Origin: Bradyrhizobium algeriense
GTDB lineage: Bacteria > Pseudomonadota > Alphaproteobacteria > Rhizobiales > Xanthobacteraceae
Assembly: GCF_036924595.1 (NCBI RefSeq)
Contig: NZ_JAZHRV010000001.1
Location: 7,343,501-7,407,500, forward strand
Direction of reading: 5' to 3'
DNA length: 64,000 bases
Shown: positions 55,062 to 64,000 of the stretch, one piece after another
Layout: each line of letters opens with the position of its first letter
Numbering within the stretch: the first letter of the stretch is position 1
Notes under the pieces: model-generated
Databases searched by the model: none
What the model was told of the DNA's origin: nothing
The model's input: the letters and a program-made list of their open reading frames with translations, nothing else
Position numbers and translations under genes: made by a program

Positions 55062-56327
55062 ATGAGCGTCGACGTCCTCACCTTCGGCTGCCGTCTCAAC
55101 GCGTTCGAATCCGAGGTGATCGCCCGCGAGGCGGAGCGCGCCGGCCTTTCCGATACTGTCGTCATCAATAGCTGCGCGGTCACCAACGAGGCGGTGGCAC
55201 AGGCGCGGCAATCGATCCGGCGGCTGAAGCGCCAGCGGCCGGATGTGCGCATCGTCGTCACCGGCTGCGCGGCGCAGACCCAGCCGGAAATGTTCGCCGA
55301 AATGACCGAGGTCGATCGCGTCGTCGGCAATGACGACAAGATGCGCGGCGAGGCGTGGCGCGACACGCGCGCGGCGTTCGATGCCGGTTTTGGTGTCGAG
55401 ACAAGTGAAAAGATCGCCGTCGCCGACATCATGGCGGTGCGCGAGATGGCGCCGCATCTGCTCGACGGCTTCAAGGCCGGCTTGCCGCGCGTATTCGTGC
55501 AAGTGCAAAATGGCTGCGACCATCGCTGCACCTTCTGCATCATTCCCTATGGCCGCGGCAATTCGCGCTCGGTGCCGATGGGCGCCGTCGTCGAACAGGT
55601 GCGCGCGCTGGCCGAACGCGGTCATGCCGAGATCGTGCTGACCGGTGTTGACCTTACGAGCTACGGCGCCGATCTGCCGGGGACGCCGAAGCTTGGGCAA
55701 TTGACCCGGCAAATCCTGCGGCATGTACCGGAACTGAAGCGCTTGCGGATTTCATCGATCGATTCCATCGAAGCCGATCGCGATCTGCTAGACGTCATCG
55801 CCGATGATGAGCGGCTGATGCCACATCTGCATCTGTCGCTGCAATCAGGTGACGATCTCATTCTGAAGCGGATGAAGCGCCGGCATTCGCGGCAAGACGC
55901 AATCGAGTTCTGCGCCCAGGTGCGGCGGCTCCGGCCGGACATCACGCTCGGCGCCGATATCATTGCGGGCTTCCCGACCGAGACTGACGAAATGTTCGCG
56001 CGCTCGGAAGATCTGGTCGCGGAATGCGATCTCACCTTCCTGCACGTGTTTCCCTACTCGCCGCGGCCGGGTACCCCGGCAGCGCGGATGCCGCAGGTCG
56101 TGGGCGGCGAGATCAAGGAGCGCGCGAAGCGATTGCGCGCGGCGGGTGAGGCGGCGTTGCAAAGGCGACTGACGTCGGAGATCGGTGCGACGCGTCAAGT
56201 CTTGATCGAAAGCGCGACGCAAGGGCGGACGGAGCATTTCCTGCCGGTGGCGATAGCGGGCGGAACATCGGGAGCGGTGATGACGCTCGCGATCAACGGC
56301 CACGATGGTGCGCGGTTGACGGTGTGA
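55062..56327 (+). CDS. mtaB: tRNA t6A37 methylthiotransferase MtaB
   Basis: 421 aa. The N-terminal MTTase domain has cysteines in TFGCRLNAFESE, INSCAVTNEA and VTGCAAQTQPE. The radical-SAM domain has CDHRCTFCIIPYGRGNSRS, and a C-terminal region with TRQVLIESATQGRTEHFLPV completes the TRAM-like part. It makes ms2t6A37 in tRNA. The MtaB-type sequence and size separate it from MiaB. AGGAG overlaps the end of dapF. Confidence 0.93.
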   Translation: MSVDVLTFGCRLNAFESEVIAREAERAGLSDTVVINSCAVTNEAVAQARQSIRRLKRQRPDVRIVVTGCAAQTQPEMFAEMTEVDRVVGNDDKMRGEAWRDTRAAFDAGFGVETSEKIAVADIMAVREMAPHLLDGFKAGLPRVFVQVQNGCDHRCTFCIIPYGRGNSRSVPMGAVVEQVRALAERGHAEIVLTGVDLTSYGADLPGTPKLGQLTRQILRHVPELKRLRISSIDSIEADRDLLDVIADDERLMPHLHLSLQSGDDLILKRMKRRHSRQDAIEFCAQVRRLRPDITLGADIIAGFPTETDEMFARSEDLVAECDLTFLHVFPYSPRPGTPAARMPQVVGGEIKERAKRLRAAGEAALQRRLTSEIGATRQVLIESATQGRTEHFLPVAIAGGTSGAVMTLAINGHDGARLTV

Positions 56328-56336
56328 GCCGCCCTT

Positions 56337-56465
56337 CCTTCTCCCCTTGTGGGAGAAGGTGGCGCGAAGCGCCGGATGAGGGGTTCTTTCCGCGGAGACA
56401 GACCCCTCATCCGTCTCGCCGCCGCTTCGCGTCAGCGATCCACCTTCTCCCACAAGGGGAGAAGG
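56337..56465. repeat. Long inverted-repeat element (CCTTCTCCCCTTGTGGGAG)
   Basis: The outer arms (CCTTCTCCCCTTGTGGGAGA and its complement at 56440-56465) enclose an inner pair GGATGAGGGG/CCCCTCATCC around a short centre. A single arm is found at 30817. It separates mtaB from the convergent pseudouridine synthase gene. Confidence 0.88.
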
Positions 56466-56473
56466 GAAGAAAG

Positions 56474-57238
56474 TCACTCGCCGTTCCAACCACACGCCCT
56501 GAGCCGCTCGCGCATATGCTCCGGCGCCGGCGCGGTCACGCGCACCGGTTCCTTGTTCTTCGAAATCGGAATCACGATCTCGCGGGAATGCAGATGCAGG
56601 ATCGGCTCGCCAAAACGAGGTCCGTTGCCGTAGATATTGTCGCCGACGATCGGCCAGCCCATGGCTGACGTGTGCACGCGCAATTGATGGGTGCGGCCGG
56701 TCACCGGTTCCAGTGCGAGCCAGCAAAGGCCGTCGCCGCGGCCGCGCACTTTCCAGTTGGTGACGGCCTTCTGCCCGTCCGGATCCGGCTTCTGCCACCA
56801 GCCGCGCTCGACGTTGAGCCGCCCGAGCGGCATGTCGATGGTGCCTTCATCTTCGGCAGGTCCGCCCTCGATCACCGCCCAATAGGTTTTTCCGATCTTG
56901 CCGTGCTTGAACAACAGGCCGAGCGAGGCAGTGGCCTTGCGATGGCGTCCCAGCACGAGACAGCCGGAAGTATCCTTGTCGAGCCGGTGGGCCAGCACCG
57001 GCGGCCGCGGCAGGCCGAATCGCAAGCCGTCGAAGGACGCTTCCAGATTGGCACCGCCCTTGGGGCCGCGATGCACCGGCAGGCCGGCAGGCTTGTCGAT
57101 CACAAGCATCAGCCCGTCGCGGTGGAGCACCCGGGCCTGGATTTCTTCCGCCGTTAATCCGGGGACATCAAGGGATGCCCCGGGAACAGTGAAGGATATC
57201 CCGGGAACAGCGATGGGTTTGTTGTGACTTCCGCTCAT
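56474..57238 (-). CDS. RluA-family RNA pseudouridine synthase
   Basis: The 254-aa enzyme has the catalytic motif VLAHRLDKDTSGCLVLGR (Asp nucleophile), LMLVIDKPAGLPVHRGPKGG, and GRTHQLRVHTSAMGWPIVGD. It lacks an N-terminal S4 domain, like RluA or TruC-type members. The target uridine cannot be read. It is divergent from ftsY across 28 bp, so their promoters overlap or lie in each other's 5' ends. Confidence 0.9.
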   Translation of the reverse strand: MSGSHNKPIAVPGISFTVPGASLDVPGLTAEEIQARVLHRDGLMLVIDKPAGLPVHRGPKGGANLEASFDGLRFGLPRPPVLAHRLDKDTSGCLVLGRHRKATASLGLLFKHGKIGKTYWAVIEGGPAEDEGTIDMPLGRLNVERGWWQKPDPDGQKAVTNWKVRGRGDGLCWLALEPVTGRTHQLRVHTSAMGWPIVGDNIYGNGPRFGEPILHLHSREIVIPISKNKEPVRVTAPAPEHMRERLRACGWNGE

Positions 57239-57266
57239 GGCGCGAAACCGCTAACACGTCCCCGAC

Positions 57267-58214
57267 ATGAGCGATACCACTCCCGGAACCCCCAAACTGA
57301 GCTGGTGGCGGCGGCTTTCGAGCGGCCTGAAGCGGACCTCGAGTTCGCTCGGGTCGGCGGTTGCCGACCTCGTCACCAAGCGCAAGCTCGACCGCGCCAT
57401 GCTCGACGATATCGAGGATGTGCTGCTGCGCGCCGATCTCGGTACTGCCGTGGCGGTGCGGATAGCTGATGCCGTCGGCGCCGGCCGTTACGACAAGGCG
57501 ATTTCGGCCGACGAAGTGAAGACGGTGGTTGCGACCGAAGTCGAAAAGGTGCTGGCGCCGGTGGCGAAGCCGCTGGAGATCGACGCAGCGCAAAAGCCGT
57601 TCGTCATTCTCGTGGTTGGCGTCAACGGCTCGGGCAAGACCACCACCATCGGCAAGCTTGCCGCGAAACTCAGCGCCGAGGGCCGGAAGATCATGATGGC
57701 GGCCGGCGATACGTTCCGCGCCGCGGCGATCGAGCAGCTCAAGGTCTGGGGCGAGCGCACCAGGTCGCCGGTGATATCAGGCGCGCAGGGCTCGGATTCG
57801 GCAAGCCTCGCCTTCAACGCGCTGACCGCGGCGAAGGAACAGAATATCGACGTGCTGCTGGTCGACACCGCCGGGCGGTTGCAGAACAAGGCCGAGCTGA
57901 TGAACGAACTCGAAAAGGTGGTTCGCGTCATCAAGAAGGTCGATGCATCGGCCCCGCATGCGGTGCTGCTCGTGCTCGATGCCACGGTGGGACAAAATGC
58001 GCTGTCGCAGGTCGAGGCATTTCATCGTACCGCTGGCGTCACCGGCCTCGTGATGACGAAGCTCGACGGCACCGCGCGAGGCGGCATCCTGGTGGCGCTG
58101 GCGGAGAAATTCAAACTGCCCGTGCACTTCATCGGCGTCGGCGAAGGCATCGACGATCTCGCGCCGTTCACCGCGCGCGACTTTGCCAACGCGATTGCAG
58201 GAATCGAAAGCTAA
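57267..58214 (+). CDS. ftsY: Signal recognition particle receptor FtsY
   Basis: The 315-aa SRP receptor GTPase has a short N-terminus without the long acidic A domain of E. coli, an NG domain with G1 [40 protein letters not shown] and [10 protein letters not shown], and a C-terminal [11 protein letters not shown]. It docks Ffh-bound ribosomes at the membrane. yciB starts 1 bp after its stop codon, indicating coupled translation. Confidence 0.97.
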   Translation: MSDTTPGTPKLSWWRRLSSGLKRTSSSLGSAVADLVTKRKLDRAMLDDIEDVLLRADLGTAVAVRIADAVGAGRYDKAISADEVKTVVATEVEKVLAPVAKPLEIDAAQKPFVILVVGVNGSGKTTTIGKLAAKLSAEGRKIMMAAGDTFRAAAIEQLKVWGERTRSPVISGAQGSDSASLAFNALTAAKEQNIDVLLVDTAGRLQNKAELMNELEKVVRVIKKVDASAPHAVLLVLDATVGQNALSQVEAFHRTAGVTGLVMTKLDGTARGGILVALAEKFKLPVHFIGVGEGIDDLAPFTARDFANAIAGIES

Positions 58215-58215
58215 G

Positions 58216-58818
58216 ATGGACAAGAACCAGCCGCATCCGGTGTTCAAGCTCGCGACCGAACTCGGTCCGCTCATCGTGTTCTTCGTCGCCAACGCGAAGT
58301 TCAACCTGTTCGTGGCGACCGGCGCCTTCATGGTGGCGATCGTGGCCGCGATGATCGCCTCCTATGTGGTGGTGCGGCATGTGCCCATGATGGCGATCGT
58401 CACCGCCGTCATCGTGCTGGTGTTCGGCACGCTGACACTGGTGCTGCACGACGAAACCTTCATCAAGGTCAAGCCGACCATCATCTACGGCCTGTTCGCC
58501 GCGATACTCGGCGGCGGTCTGTTGTTCGGCCGCTCGTTCATCGCGATCCTGTTCAATCAGATGTTCAACCTGACGCCGAAGGGCTGGCGCATCCTGACCA
58601 TGCGCTGGGCGTTGTTCTTTCTGGCGATGGCGGTCCTGAACGAAATCATCTGGCGCACGCAGTCGACCGACTTCTGGGTCACCTTCAAGGCGTTCGGCGC
58701 GGTCCCGCTGACGATGGTCTTTGCGATTTCTCAGATGCCGGTGATCAAGCGCTACCATCTGGAGCCGGCCACGCTCGAGGCGAGCGAGGCGGAAGCGGGC
58801 GATGTGAGCAAGGGCTGA
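58216..58818 (+). CDS. yciB: Inner-membrane septation protein A (YciB/IspZ)
   Basis: 200 aa with about five hydrophobic helices and the family pattern [40 protein letters not shown] and [21 protein letters not shown]. YciB proteins affect cell division and envelope integrity. It is coupled to ftsY. The last 20 residues form a short acidic tail. Confidence 0.93.
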   Translation: MDKNQPHPVFKLATELGPLIVFFVANAKFNLFVATGAFMVAIVAAMIASYVVVRHVPMMAIVTAVIVLVFGTLTLVLHDETFIKVKPTIIYGLFAAILGGGLLFGRSFIAILFNQMFNLTPKGWRILTMRWALFFLAMAVLNEIIWRTQSTDFWVTFKAFGAVPLTMVFAISQMPVIKRYHLEPATLEASEAEAGDVSKG

Positions 58819-58830
58819 TCAAAAAGCAAA

Positions 58831-58861
58831 ACGCACCGGCGCGGGGCGCGCGCCGATGCGT
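58831..58861 (-). terminator. Terminator of the helix-hairpin-helix protein gene
   Basis: ACGCA(C)CGGCGCG and CGCGCCGATGCGT pair almost fully. On the minus strand the stem is followed by TTTTGCTTTTT, 11 bp after the minus-strand stop codon. It lies between convergent genes. Confidence 0.75.
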
Positions 58862-58871
58862 TCGGCGAAGA

Positions 58872-59231
58872 TCAGCTCTTCTGCTTGGCGATGATCTTGT
58901 CCTTGATCTTGTCGTAGGTCGCCTGCGGGACAATGCTCTTCTGCACCAGCTCGTCCTTGCCCTTGTACGGGCGGCCCGCGATGATCTTGGCGGAATAGGC
59001 CTTGCCGACACCCGGCAGCGCGTCGAGCTGGTCGGCGGTCGCCGAGTTGATATCGAGCAGTTCCGCCTTGGGCGCCGGCGCCATCTTCGACTCCGAGGCC
59101 TTCGGCGCGGGCGCCATCTTGCTGTCGGATTTGGTTGCGGGCTGCGCGGTCTGGGCCATCGACGGGGTCGCCGTCAGCATGCCCAGGGTGAGTGCGGTGG
59201 CGAGAAGAGAAGCGAGCGTGAAATGACGCAT
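58872..59231 (-). CDS. Secreted helix-hairpin-helix (ComEA-like) protein
   Basis: The 119-aa product has a signal peptide (SMA-QT, residue 26), a linker with two KMAPAPKA units ([23 protein letters not shown]), and one HhH domain ([39 protein letters not shown]). ComEA uses this module to bind DNA in the periplasm during uptake; small exported HhH proteins like this may do the same, though no other com genes are here. ATG 59231 has GGAGGGA. Confidence 0.88.
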   Translation of the reverse strand: MRHFTLASLLATALTLGMLTATPSMAQTAQPATKSDSKMAPAPKASESKMAPAPKAELLDINSATADQLDALPGVGKAYSAKIIAGRPYKGKDELVQKSIVPQATYDKIKDKIIAKQKS

Positions 59232-59332
59232 AGGGTGTCCCTCCAAGGACGGTTCAGGTAACGCCCTAAAACTAGCTGCGAATTCGTGGCGGCGCCATGG
59301 CTCTAAAATGAACGATAGATAAAAGCCGAGAA

Positions 59333-59926
59333 TTATTTGCTCAATGCCTTCTCGATCTCGACCTTCAGCACACTGTCGAGATTGGCCGGCGTCACCGGCC
59401 CGACCAACTTGTAGACGATGGTGCCGTCGCGGCCGACCACGAAGGTCTCGGGCACGCCGTAGACGCCCCATTCGATCGCGGCGCGGCCGTTGCCATCGAC
59501 GCCGACCATGCTGAACGGGTTGCCGTAGCGGCCGAGGAAGCGGCGGGCGTTATCGGGGGAATCCTTGTAGTTGATGCCGACGATCTGCAGCCGCGTGTCC
59601 TTTGCCAGCGCGGTCAGCAGCGGCGCCTCGTCGTGGCACGGCACGCACCAGGACGCCCAGACATTGACGACGGAGACCTTACCCTTGAAGGCGGCGGGAT
59701 CGAGCCCGGGGACCGGCGCCCCGTTATGGACGAGGCCTTCCAACGCCGGCAGCGCTGTCTGCGGCGCCGGGCGGCCGATCAGGGCGGAGGGGATTTTTGA
59801 GGGATCGCCGCCATACAGCCGCAGCAGGAACAGCGCGGCGACGGCCATGAAGCCGATCAGCGGCAGCGCCACCAGCCAGCGCCGACGGCGCGGCGGCCCA
59901 TCCGACGCTGTGGGCGGCGCGGTCAT
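59333..59926 (-). CDS. cycY: Cytochrome c biogenesis thioredoxin (DsbE/CcmG)
   Basis: The 197-aa protein has one membrane anchor (about 17-39) and a periplasmic thioredoxin-like domain with active site [12 protein letters not shown], followed by [15 protein letters not shown] and [13 protein letters not shown] with the cis-Pro. It reduces the heme-binding cysteines of apocytochrome c. It is called CycY in Bradyrhizobium and CcmG/DsbE elsewhere. It overlaps ccmD by 4 bp. Confidence 0.95.
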   Translation of the reverse strand: MTAPPTASDGPPRRRRWLVALPLIGFMAVAALFLLRLYGGDPSKIPSALIGRPAPQTALPALEGLVHNGAPVPGLDPAAFKGKVSVVNVWASWCVPCHDEAPLLTALAKDTRLQIVGINYKDSPDNARRFLGRYGNPFSMVGVDGNGRAAIEWGVYGVPETFVVGRDGTIVYKLVGPVTPANLDSVLKVEIEKALSK

Positions 59927-60102
59927 CGGATGTCCGTCGCCTGGCGGCCGGAGCGCCGGGTCACGCCGCTGGCCTCGAGTTCGCGCAGGCGCTCCTTCTG
60001 GAGGCGATAGTCGATCGCGATCCAGATGATGAGAAGTACCACGACCGCCGCCACCAGCGTGTAGGACGTCACGATAAAGGAAGCGTAGGGTCCGAGCGAC
60101 AT
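59923..60102 (-). CDS. ccmD: Heme exporter protein CcmD
   Basis: This small 59-aa protein reads [20 protein letters not shown], then [20 protein letters not shown], with a basic tail. It has one membrane helix and the CcmD pattern HxxYxxxxY replaced by [11 protein letters not shown]. It stabilises the holo-CcmE release complex with CcmABC. It sits between ccmC (4 bp away) and cycY (ATGA overlap). Confidence 0.92.
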   Translation of the reverse strand: MSLGPYASFIVTSYTLVAAVVVLLIIWIAIDYRLQKERLRELEASGVTRRSGRQATDIR

Positions 60103-60106
60103 CGCG

Positions 60107-60838
60107 TCACGCCGCCTGCTGGCTGGCTTGCAACATCTGCAAGCTGCGCACGCGCCGGCGCAGGATCTCGTTGCGCATCGCCGCCAGATGCAGCGTGACG
60201 AACAATAGCGAGAAACCGACCGCCATCACCAGCAGTGGAAACAGGAACGCCTTGTCGAGCGTAGAACCGCCCATTCGTATCACGGCCGCCGGCTGATGCA
60301 GCGTGTTCCACCAGTCGACCGAGAATTTGATGATCGGCAGGTTGAGCGCGCCGACCAGGGTCAGGACGGCGGCGGCCCGCGCCGCCCGCGCCGGATCGTC
60401 TACTGCGCGCCACAGCGCCATCAGGCCGAGATACATCAGGAATAGGATCAGGACCGAGGTCAGCCGCGCATCCCATTCCCAATAGGTGCCCCACATCGGC
60501 CGTCCCCACAGCGAACCGGTGACCAGTGCGAGAAACGTGAATGCCGCGCCGATCGGCGCGGCGGCCTTGGCCGCGACATCGGCCAGCGGATGCCGCCATA
60601 CCAGCGTGCCCAGCGCGGCAATGCTCATGACGCCCCACACGAACATCGCCAGCCACGCATTGGGTACGTGGATGAACATGATCTTGACGGTGGCGCCCTG
60701 CTGATAGTCGTCGGGCGCCATCGCCGCCTGGTAGAAGCCCACCAGCAGCAGGATCGCGGTCGCGCCCGCCAGCCACGGCAGCACGCGCGCCGTCAGCGAC
60801 AGGAATTTGGTGGGATTGGCGAGGTCGATCAGCGTCAT
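60107..60838 (-). CDS. ccmC: Heme exporter protein CcmC
   Basis: The 243-aa protein has six predicted helices and the tryptophan-rich heme-handling motif [18 protein letters not shown] between two conserved histidines ([18 protein letters not shown]). It loads heme onto CcmE. The 107 bp between ccmB and ccmC show no gene; the ccm genes are probably one transcript. Confidence 0.96.
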   Translation of the reverse strand: MTLIDLANPTKFLSLTARVLPWLAGATAILLLVGFYQAAMAPDDYQQGATVKIMFIHVPNAWLAMFVWGVMSIAALGTLVWRHPLADVAAKAAAPIGAAFTFLALVTGSLWGRPMWGTYWEWDARLTSVLILFLMYLGLMALWRAVDDPARAARAAAVLTLVGALNLPIIKFSVDWWNTLHQPAAVIRMGGSTLDKAFLFPLLVMAVGFSLLFVTLHLAAMRNEILRRRVRSLQMLQASQQAA

Positions 60839-60945
60839 GGCATCCTGATAGTCGTCAGCGGCGGGGCAGGCAATGCGGCTTGGTTTGTTTCATATGGCCT
60901 CCGCGAGAGTTGATCGGCGTCAAGTCATTGTCAGTCCAGGCCATC

Positions 60946-61614
60946 TCAGTCCAGACCGTGCCGCAGGCTGGCCGCAGCCGCGAACGGCCCGATCACGAAA
61001 CTGACCAGCGAGATCGCGCAGAGAATCGAAAACGGTGTTCCAAACGGCAGTGGGCCTGTGATGGCCGCCTGTGACGCCGCAACGCCGAAGATCAGTACCG
61101 GGATCGACAGCGGCAGCACCAGTACCGCCAGCAGCAAGCCGCCGCGGTGCAGTGTCACGGCCAGCGCCGCGCCGATCATTCCCGTAAAAGTCAGCGCTGG
61201 TGTTCCCACCAGCAGCGTCAGCGCCACCGCCGAGGTCGCCGTGGCGTCGAGATTGAGCATCAGCCCCAGCACAGGGGTTGCCACGATCAGCGGCACGCCG
61301 GCGGCTAGCCAGTGGGCCAGCGCTTTCGCGGCACAGGCCAGTTCCAGCGGCGCCCGGCCCATCACGATCAGGTCGAGCGAACCGTCCTCGTGGTCGGCCG
61401 TGAATAGGCGGTCCAGCGTGAGCAGGCTCGCCAGCAGCGCGCCGAGCCAGAGGATCGCCGGTCCGAGCCGCGTCAGCAGCGCCAGATCGGGCCCGATCGC
61501 GAACGGCATCAGCACCGTGACGGTGAGGAAAAACAGCACCCCGATCAGCGCCCCGCCGCCGACGCGAAGGGCGATCTTGATGTCCCGGCGAATCAATGCG
61601 GCGAGGGCGCTCAC
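60946..61614 (-). CDS. ccmB: Heme exporter protein CcmB
   Basis: The 222-aa permease has six hydrophobic helices: [29 protein letters not shown] at the start, and the CcmB-typical [14 protein letters not shown] near the middle. It starts with GTG overlapping the ccmA stop by 4 bp (GTGA). It forms the membrane part of the CcmAB ABC complex that drives release of holo-CcmE. Confidence 0.95.
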   Translation of the reverse strand: MSALAALIRRDIKIALRVGGGALIGVLFFLTVTVLMPFAIGPDLALLTRLGPAILWLGALLASLLTLDRLFTADHEDGSLDLIVMGRAPLELACAAKALAHWLAAGVPLIVATPVLGLMLNLDATATSAVALTLLVGTPALTFTGMIGAALAVTLHRGGLLLAVLVLPLSIPVLIFGVAASQAAITGPLPFGTPFSILCAISLVSFVIGPFAAAASLRHGLD

Positions 61615-62213
61615 TTGGTTTCCCCCATCCGCAGTTCCCTGGCCTCGATCCCGAGCGGGGTATGGGTCGCGGCGATGATGACGCCACCACTGGCGAGATG
61701 ATCGCGCATGACGCCGACGAAAAGGTCTTGCCCGGCGGTATCAAGCGCCGAGGTCGGCTCGTCCAGCAGCCAGACCGGCCGCCGCACCACCAGCAGGCGT
61801 GCGATCGAAAGCCGCCGCCGCTGGCCGGCCGAGAGATACGCCGCCGGCAGATGGGTGGCATGGCCGAGCCCTACAGCTTTGAGGCATTGGCTGAGGTCGC
61901 CGGCCGCGCCGCCGAGAAAATCGCGCCAGAACGCGAGGTTCTCCTGCACGCTCAGCGCAGGCTTCAGCGCGTCGCGATGGCCGAGATAGTGGGATTGCTC
62001 CTGCAAGGTCAGCTCGGCCTCGCTGCCCTCCAGGTCGACCGACCCGCCCGCCGGCACCAGGAGGCCCGCGATCAGGCGCAACAGCGAGGTCTTGCCGGAG
62101 CCGTTCGGGCCGACCACGGCCAACACCTCGCCGGAAGCGGCTTCGAAATCGAGGCCCGAGAACACGCTGCGGCCGCCCCTGATACAGTCGATTTGGCGTC
62201 CGGAGAGCCGCAT
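61611..62213 (-). CDS. ccmA: Cytochrome c biogenesis ATPase CcmA
   Basis: This 200-aa ABC ATPase has Walker [16 protein letters not shown], signature [15 protein letters not shown] and Walker [13 protein letters not shown]. The size is typical for CcmA. First gene of ccmA-ccmB-ccmC-ccmD-cycY. The 225-bp divergent gap to acnA (62214-62438) should hold both promoters and contains a twice-repeated TGGGTACCGC (62242 and 62263 region). Confidence 0.95.
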   Translation of the reverse strand: MRLSGRQIDCIRGGRSVFSGLDFEAASGEVLAVVGPNGSGKTSLLRLIAGLLVPAGGSVDLEGSEAELTLQEQSHYLGHRDALKPALSVQENLAFWRDFLGGAAGDLSQCLKAVGLGHATHLPAAYLSAGQRRRLSIARLLVVRRPVWLLDEPTSALDTAGQDLFVGVMRDHLASGGVIIAATHTPLGIEARELRMGETK

Positions 62214-62438
62214 TTTGCTTTGTCACAGCCCTCTGAAATTGATGGGTACCGCGTCAGAATTTGTGGGTACCGCATTGCTGCAGCACGCTTGTCGGTGTGG
62301 CGGCGCTTCTAGAAAGATTCTATAAGCCCGGAACTTGATGCAGCACACAATCGGCGGCTGCAAGCCGATAGGCCAGCCTAACGCTGATGGTGTTTAAATA
62401 CCCTTGCCGGGTATAACTGGAATTTGGGATTTCCTGAC

Positions 62439-64000
<1,562 letters not shown>

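Overview
This is a GC-rich chromosomal segment of an alphaproteobacterium of the Nitrobacteraceae, most likely Bradyrhizobium or a very close relative. The basis is gene content and order (sdhCDAB, rpsP-rimM-trmD-rplS, ccmABCD-cycY next to acnA, separate leuB, leuD and leuC loci), the protein style (many small secreted Pro/His/Gly/Tyr-rich proteins), and at least ten dispersed palindromic repeats between genes. No tRNA, rRNA, CRISPR array, prophage or plasmid backbone was seen.

Layout. 0.1-8.4 kb: proline-rich OmpA-domain protein, small enzymes, a BacA/SbmA-type ABC transporter fused to its ATPase, and a hybrid sensor kinase. 8.6-12.1 kb: succinate dehydrogenase, all four subunits. 12.4-18.1 kb: decayed LysR regulator, TauE/SafE permease, malonyl-CoA synthetase, an SDR gene broken by a frameshift, class IV aminotransferase, FolB-like protein. 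18.3-23.3 kb: fasciclin protein, cytochrome b561 plus Tat-exported molybdopterin lipoprotein, two transporters. 23.5-36.8 kb: leuB, asd, leuD and leuC, interspersed with carbonic anhydrase, a CitE-like lyase, a glycosyltransferase and small secreted proteins. 37.2-42.6 kb: ribosome and SRP block (rplS, trmD, rimM, rpsP, ffh). 43-53.8 kb: MBL hydrolase, a CadC/TPR-type regulator divergent from a complete type I secretion unit (RTX-like substrate, ABC exporter, HlyD adaptor), then a SIMPL/GyrI-like pair. 54.2-64 kb: dapF, mtaB, a pseudouridine synthase, ftsY, yciB, the cytochrome c maturation operon, and the first part of acnA, cut by the window end.

The most notable structure is a 1.48-kb insertion between trmD and rimM, which are normally adjacent. 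It has 23-bp imperfect terminal inverted repeats (20/23 identical) and an 8-bp target duplication. It sits inside a copy of a dispersed palindromic repeat that reads continuously once the insert is removed. It carries one DUF5343-like gene behind an AT-rich, multiply palindromic control region and no transposase, so it looks like a non-autonomous, cargo-bearing transposable element. Other items worth a second look are two tandem long hairpins with equal 21-nt loops upstream of dapF, a sigma-54-like promoter in front of the RTX gene, and a family of small secreted proteins sharing an ALSL..PGAA motif.

Family names rest on reading the translated sequences by eye; no database search was run.
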